From assembly GCF_048571125.1 (NCBI RefSeq), contig NZ_CP182343.1, positions 1,240,001 to 1,304,000 on the forward strand: a stretch of DNA of 64,000 nucleotides, given 5' to 3'. Positions 59,844 to 64,000 of this stretch are shown here, one piece after another (position 1 is the first letter of the stretch; each line of letters starts with the position of its first letter). The notes below the pieces were generated by a model, which saw only the letters and a list, made by a program, of their open reading frames with translations, was not told the DNA's origin and made no database searches. The position numbers and the translations under genes were made by a program. This stretch comes from Arcobacter siniprincipis (GTDB lineage Bacteria > Campylobacterota > Campylobacteria > Campylobacterales > Arcobacteraceae).

Positions 59844-61757
59844 ATGGCAAAACATCAATTTCAAACAGAAGTTGGACAATTATTACATTTAATGACTCAC
59901 TCTTTATACTCAAACAAAGAGATTTTTATAAGAGAATTAGTATCAAATGCAAGTGATGCAATTGATAAGTTAAATTACTTAAAATTAACAGATGAAAAAA
60001 TCAAAGCAGCACTTCCTGAGGATTGGGCTGGTGAGATTAATGTTTCTTTTGATGAAGCAGATAAGTCTTTGACGATAGTAGATAATGGTATTGGTATGAC
60101 TGATGAAGATTTAATTGCTTCTATTGGTACTATTGCAAAATCAGGAACGAAATCATTTATTGAAGCAATGACTGGTGATGCGAAAAAAGATTCGAACTTA
60201 ATCGGTCAATTTGGTGTTGGTTTTTATTCTGTATTTATGGTGGCATCTCATGTTGATGTTATCTCTAAAAAAGCAGGTGAAGAGACAGCATACAAATGGT
60301 CAAGTAATGGTTCTGGTGAGTTTGACTTAGGTCCTTGTACAAAAGAATCAGATGGAACTGTTATTTATATCAAATTAAAAGATGAAGAAGCAGAAGAGTT
60401 CGCTAGCAAACATAGAATCGAAAATATTGTTAAAAAATATTCAGATCATATTGCTTATCCAATTTTCTTAAATTATTCAGAAGAAGTAACTGAAGAGTTG
60501 AGTGAAGAAGATAAAAAAGCTGGAAAAGAAGCTAAAAAAACTACTGAAAAAAGACATGATAAAATAAATGCAGCAACAGCTCTTTGGATGCAACCAAAAG
60601 CTAAAATCAAAAAAGATGAGTACAATGATTTTTATAAATCAATCTCTCATGACTCTATGAATCCTATGCTTACAATGCATACAAGAGTTGAAGGTGTAAA
60701 TGAGTATACAACACTATTTTATATCCCTTCAATCGCTCCTATGGATATGTATAGAGCTGATTATCAACCAGGTGTTAAACTTTATGTTAAAAGAGTATTT
60801 ATCACAGATTCTGAGAAAGAATTATTACCAACTTACTTAAGATTTGTAAGAGGTATTATTGATAGTGAAGATTTACCATTAAATGTTTCAAGAGAAATCT
60901 TACAAGAAAATAGAGTAATGGCAAATATCAAACAAGGTTCAGTAAAAAAAATCTTAAGTGAGATTAAAAAATTATCTAAAGATGAAGAAAAATACGCTGA
61001 ATTTGTAGCTCAATATAACAGAGCTTTAAAAGAGGGTGCTTACCAAGATTATACAAATAAAGAAGCTTTATTAGAACTACTTAGATACAAATCAACAAAA
61101 ACTGAAGCTGGTAAAATGACTTCATTAGAAGCATATAAAGATAGAGCTGATAGTGAACAAAAAGCTATTTATTATATCATTGGTGAAAACGAAAATGTTA
61201 TGAAAAACTCACCATTACTTGAAGCTTATAAGAAAAATGATATCGAAGTATTAATTTGTGATGACAAAGAGATTGATGAAATTATCACTCCTGCATTACA
61301 AGCTTATAAAGAGTGGGAATTTAAAGATATCACTTCTTGTGAAGCTCCAAAAGTAGAACAAAGTGAAGAAGCAAAAAAAGAGGTTGAAGAAAAATTTGAA
61401 TCAATCACTAAAAAAATCAAAGATATCTTAGGTGAAGCTGTTAAAGAAGTAAGAGTAACTAACAGATTAAGCGAATCACCATCTTGTGTTACAAAAGATG
61501 CAGGTGACGCACAAATGGCTCAAATGATGCAAATGATGAGAGCAATGGGACAAGCAATGCCAGAAGGCGCTCCAATCCTAGAAATCAATCCAGAGCATGA
61601 CATAGTTAAAAAATTAAACGGTTGTCCTGATGATGCCCTTATTGCAGATGTATCATGGGTACTATTAGACCAAGCGAAATTATCAGAAGGTATGGAAATT
61701 ACTGATGCAGTAGCGTTTGCACAAAGACTAAACAGAATCACAGCAAAAGCTCTTTAA
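59844..61757 (+). CDS. htpG: chaperone HtpG (Hsp90)
   Basis: Full-length bacterial Hsp90, 637 residues. The ATPase domain shows FIRELVSNASDAIDKL, VDNGIGMTDEDL and GQFGVGFYSVFMV; the middle domain has LYVKRVFITD and LPLNVSREILQ with the catalytic-loop Arg; a Met-rich stretch (MAQMMQMMRAMGQAM) near 550-567 marks the C-terminal dimerisation domain. It folds client proteins in the cytoplasm. It is preceded by a CIRCE-like site and a structured leader and followed by a strong terminator, so it is a single-gene heat-shock unit. Confidence 0.97.
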   Translation: MAKHQFQTEVGQLLHLMTHSLYSNKEIFIRELVSNASDAIDKLNYLKLTDEKIKAALPEDWAGEINVSFDEADKSLTIVDNGIGMTDEDLIASIGTIAKSGTKSFIEAMTGDAKKDSNLIGQFGVGFYSVFMVASHVDVISKKAGEETAYKWSSNGSGEFDLGPCTKESDGTVIYIKLKDEEAEEFASKHRIENIVKKYSDHIAYPIFLNYSEEVTEELSEEDKKAGKEAKKTTEKRHDKINAATALWMQPKAKIKKDEYNDFYKSISHDSMNPMLTMHTRVEGVNEYTTLFYIPSIAPMDMYRADYQPGVKLYVKRVFITDSEKELLPTYLRFVRGIIDSEDLPLNVSREILQENRVMANIKQGSVKKILSEIKKLSKDEEKYAEFVAQYNRALKEGAYQDYTNKEALLELLRYKSTKTEAGKMTSLEAYKDRADSEQKAIYYIIGENENVMKNSPLLEAYKKNDIEVLICDDKEIDEIITPALQAYKEWEFKDITSCEAPKVEQSEEAKKEVEEKFESITKKIKDILGEAVKEVRVTNRLSESPSCVTKDAGDAQMAQMMQMMRAMGQAMPEGAPILEINPEHDIVKKLNGCPDDALIADVSWVLLDQAKLSEGMEITDAVAFAQRLNRITAKAL

Positions 61758-61762
61758 TAGAG

Positions 61763-61799
61763 CTATTTGCACGCATCTTCTGCGTTGCAAATAGTTTTT
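61763..61799 (+). terminator. strong terminator after htpG
   Basis: CTATTTGCA pairs with TGCAAATAG, and inside it CGCA with TGCG around loop TCTTC (one bulged T). TTTTT follows directly. A small CCTAC/GTAGG hairpin lies just downstream (61810-61824). Confidence 0.9.
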
Positions 61800-61987
61800 C
61801 TTTCAATCACCTACTAATTGTAGGCTCAATCAAAAAAAACTATCCGCGCCTTGAATCTACATACAACTAGTTCTTTTAAAATAATTTAATTACAAAATAA
61901 TTTTATTAAGTTATTTCTAAGTAAAAATTTATTCTTTACTAATTATCTAAAGATATAATAATAAAATAATTTATAAAGGAAAGATAA

Positions 61988-63187
61988 TTGAGTAAATTGG
62001 AAAATTGTGAATATTCTAAGAATGATATTAAAAAAGCAGGAAAAACACTAGTATCAAATATTAAGGATGAAAAAGCATTAAATATTTTATCTGCATGGAG
62101 AAAAGACCATTCTTATCCTCTTGAATTAGCAGAGAAACTTTTAAAAGAAATATCTCTTGATATTGAAAAAGGAGCAATTTTTGCTAAAAGGTTAAAAAGA
62201 ACAGATTCTATAATAAAAAAACTAGAGAGATACAAAGCAAGTGAGTTGGAAAATAAACAAATGCAATTAACTACAATGAATGATATTGGAGGATGTAGAA
62301 TTATATTTTCTAATATAAAAAAGGTTCAAAAGCTTGTAAGGTTTTTAACAAAAAGTAAAGATTTTGTAGTTAGGGATAATTATATAGAAAAACCCAAACC
62401 TGATGGTTATAAAAGTATCCATTTAATAGGTCAATTTCCAAATATTCATGGTGAACTTAGAAAAATAGAATTGCAAATAAGGACTAAAACTCAACATTCA
62501 TGGGCTACTGCTTTAGAAATAATTGATTTATTTACAGACCAATCAATAAAAACAAATCAAATAAAAGATAGAAACTGGAGTAATTTTTTCAAATATTGTT
62601 CAGAACAATTTACTCTCCTTGAAAAGAATATATTTTTAAATGGAGAAAATATAAAATTTAATTTTCAAAATTATATGCAAGAATTTAAAAAAAATAAAGA
62701 GAAAATGGAATTTTCTTTATATCAATTATATTCTTTGTCACAGAAATTGGATATTGTTAAGAAATTTGACTTATATAGTAAATCATTAGATAAAACAGCA
62801 ACTCATTTACAATTATTAAGTGATAAAAATGGAAATTCAGAAGGTTATATTTTAATAGAAATAACAAAAAATGATAAAGTATTTTCAAAAAATAACAAGT
62901 TAAATAATGAAACTTTTCAACTAAAAAGTAGTTATTTTCCTGTTTATGAAATAGATAAAGCTACAAAAGAATATTTAGCAGCAGAGAAGCAAATTCTTTT
63001 TGGAAATACTTATGTCGCAGCACTAGTATCTTCTAATTCTATCAGGGATATAGGAATTGCATATCCAAACTACTTCGCAGATTCTACAACTTTTATTAAA
63101 AATGTTATGACATTACAAGAAGCATATAAAAGAATTAATCCACGTATATTTAGATTAGGAAATAAAATAAAGTATTTATTTAAATAA
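61988..63187 (+). CDS. RelA/SpoT-domain protein (stand-alone nucleotide pyrophosphokinase)
   Basis: A 399-residue protein with a TTG start (AAAGGAAAG upstream). The synthetase domain spans about 65-190: MNDIGGCRIIF (Asp99, Arg104), KPDGYKSIHL (Tyr141, His145) and ELQIRTKTQHSWATALE (Glu161, Gln163, Arg165, His170). All catalytic residues of pyrophosphate transfer seem present. There is no HD hydrolase domain and no TGS domain. The N-terminal ILSAWRKDHSYPLELAEKLL is common in this group. The C-terminal 200 residues are not recognised. It may make (p)ppGpp-like alarmones or be a toxic small alarmone synthetase or tRNA-modifying relative. No antitoxin gene is adjacent; a hydrolase elsewhere would be needed to balance it. 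Confidence 0.82.
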   Translation: MSKLENCEYSKNDIKKAGKTLVSNIKDEKALNILSAWRKDHSYPLELAEKLLKEISLDIEKGAIFAKRLKRTDSIIKKLERYKASELENKQMQLTTMNDIGGCRIIFSNIKKVQKLVRFLTKSKDFVVRDNYIEKPKPDGYKSIHLIGQFPNIHGELRKIELQIRTKTQHSWATALEIIDLFTDQSIKTNQIKDRNWSNFFKYCSEQFTLLEKNIFLNGENIKFNFQNYMQEFKKNKEKMEFSLYQLYSLSQKLDIVKKFDLYSKSLDKTATHLQLLSDKNGNSEGYILIEITKNDKVFSKNNKLNNETFQLKSSYFPVYEIDKATKEYLAAEKQILFGNTYVAALVSSNSIRDIGIAYPNYFADSTTFIKNVMTLQEAYKRINPRIFRLGNKIKYLFK

Positions 63188-63195
63188 ATGCTTTA

Positions 63196-63221
63196 TAAAA
63201 AGGAGATTAGCCTTCTTTTTA
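63196..63221 (+). terminator. terminator after the RelA/SpoT-domain gene
   Basis: TAAAAAGGAG, 6-nt loop, CTTCTTTTTA gives a 10-bp stem with one G-T pair and a T-rich 3' arm, 8 nt after the stop codon. Confidence 0.75.
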
Positions 63222-63303
63222 TATCTTCCTCATCAATTTTTTAAATTACATTTTCAATTTTTGAGACTCTCTCCAAATGAAATATTTCACAGTTTTTTAT
63301 CTG

Positions 63304-63423
63304 TTATTTCTTTTGATATCTGTACACGGCATTTATTGTATTTAAATTAAAAAAATAGTAATTTTCATCTTTTTCTGGAGGCTTTGTTCTCTTTTTAATA
63401 GATTCTATTACTCTATCTGTCTT
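63304..63423 (-). pseudogene. possible gene remnant
   Basis: In the 385-base gap before the last gene the minus strand is open for 39 codons between stops without a start codon. It reads DRVIESIKKRTKPPEKDENY followed by YFFNLNTINAVYRYQKK and a stop, which looks like the charged C-terminus of a real protein. There is no upstream in-frame extension (a stop lies at 63424-63426). I cannot name the parent family. The remainder of the gap (63427-63572) is A+T-rich and presumably holds the promoter of the TSUP gene. Confidence 0.25.
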
Positions 63424-63572
63424 TTATTCCCAAATTGAGGTTTAAATTTTTTTATGAGATGATTTTAATAGATAAATGATTTTTTTAATTAATTATTATC
63501 TTTTTTAGTTATAATTATTAGTAATGCCTTTAGGTATTACTGATAATTATATGTAATATTAAAGGTAGTCAT

Positions 63573-64000
63573 ATGGACTTTGATTTTATTCTTGCTTTTG
63601 CTGTTATTCTTTTGATTTCTTCTGTTGTTCATGGTGGTATTGGTTTTGGGTTTGGCATGATTTGTACTCCTTTGGTTGCTCTGTTTACTGATATTCAAAC
63701 TACTATTTTGTATATGCTTATTCCTACTATGCTTGTAAATATTGTTAGTATTATGAGTGAAGGGAAGTTTTTTGAGGCTTTGAGGAAGTTTTGGTTTATC
63801 ATAACTCTTATGGTAATAGGTAGTTGTATAGGTACGGGTTTTCTTATATTTGCTAATTCTGAGTATTTTAAACTTCTTTTGGCTTTGATTATTTTTGTCT
63901 ATTTATTTCAATCATTGGTTAAGATTGAAGCTACTTTTGTGTCTAAGTATCCTAAAGCTTCAACTTATGGGTTAGGTATCTTTGGTGGTATTTTATCAGG
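63573..64000 (+). CDS. TSUP-family membrane permease, cut by the window end
   Basis: Open from ATG at 63573 (AAAGGTAG upstream) to the window edge, 142 codons. The N-terminal LLISSVVHGGIGFGFGMICTPLVALF and the IPTMLVNIVSIM and LGIFGGILS segments are the TauE/SafE-type signatures. At least four membrane segments are visible. It is a different branch from the permease at 30442 (HGGIGFGFGM instead of DSIAGGGGMVQ). Substrate unknown. Confidence 0.85.
   Translation, partial: MDFDFILAFAVILLISSVVHGGIGFGFGMICTPLVALFTDIQTTILYMLIPTMLVNIVSIMSEGKFFEALRKFWFIITLMVIGSCIGTGFLIFANSEYFKLLLALIIFVYLFQSLVKIEATFVSKYPKASTYGLGIFGGILS

Noticed and set aside
63277..63345. Short plus-strand ORF (22 codons, hydrophobic, signal-peptide-like) after the RelA/SpoT-domain gene.
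   Set aside because: No ribosome site, no promoter and too short to judge; likely chance in A+T-rich DNA.
1..64000. Search for CRISPR arrays, tRNA or rRNA genes, prophage, integrons and intact insertion sequences.
   Set aside because: No regularly spaced repeats, no cloverleaf or rRNA signatures and no transposase or integrase gene were seen on either strand.

Overview
The window is AT-rich DNA of a Campylobacterota bacterium, most likely a marine or salt-tolerant member of the Arcobacter group. The pointers are low-GC codon use (TTA, AAA, ATA rich), a CiaB-type protein, the catalase-ankyrin gene pair known from Campylobacter, a TPS-type exoprotein, and many TRAP transporters. No rRNA, tRNA, CRISPR array, prophage or intact insertion sequence was seen. 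Genes are tightly packed and mostly in operons with 1-20 nt overlaps.

Layout. 1-5.5 kb: end of a dCache sensor gene, then an OmpR-type regulator, a di-heme peroxidase, a histidine kinase and a second di-heme peroxidase. 5.7-10.6 kb: a TAXI-type TRAP transporter with a LUD protein and an L-2-hydroxyglutarate oxidase, behind an operator-like inverted repeat. 10.6-22.3 kb (minus strand): a long operon that I read as ectoine and hydroxyectoine uptake and breakdown (aminotransferase, aldehyde dehydrogenase, ectoine hydrolase, TRAP transporter with universal stress protein, M20 deacetylase). It carries a proline-racemase-family dehydratase candidate and an MDR reductase where other bacteria have EutABC. 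22.6-28.7 kb: an MFS transporter and a YbhFSRG-type ABC exporter. 28.7-31.9 kb: ferritin, manganese pyrophosphatase, a TSUP permease and an AraC regulator. 32.0-33.5 kb: 2-isopropylmalate synthase behind a leucine-rich leader peptide. 33.6-44.1 kb: a hypothetical membrane protein, DNA alkylation repair, YbaK, NAD-glutamate dehydrogenase, a SagB-like oxidoreductase, a globin, a PEBP-like protein and a REC-PAS-EAL protein. 44.1-53.4 kb: a DUF2867-like SDR protein, a LetAB-type lipid transport operon with LetA split in two, catalase with its ankyrin partner, and CiaB. 53.6-59.7 kb: a TPS-domain exoprotein, a FecR protein and a CHASE2-GGDEF cyclase. 59.7-64 kb: htpG under a CIRCE-like element, a RelA/SpoT-domain protein and the start of a second TSUP permease.

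The most interesting part is the ectoine operon. Its enzymes would take ectoine to N-acetyl-diaminobutyrate, diaminobutyrate, aspartate semialdehyde and aspartate. The proline-racemase-family enzyme has a Cys97/Thr258 pair like trans-3-hydroxyproline dehydratases, and hydroxyectoine carries its hydroxyl on the carbon next to the carboxylated one, as that substrate does. A dehydratase plus reductase route from hydroxyectoine to ectoine is therefore plausible. The operon also has a good promoter, an operator-like palindrome, a 49-codon upstream ORF and a nested set of inverted repeats in its leader. All functional statements are inferred from sequence reading alone; no database search was run.
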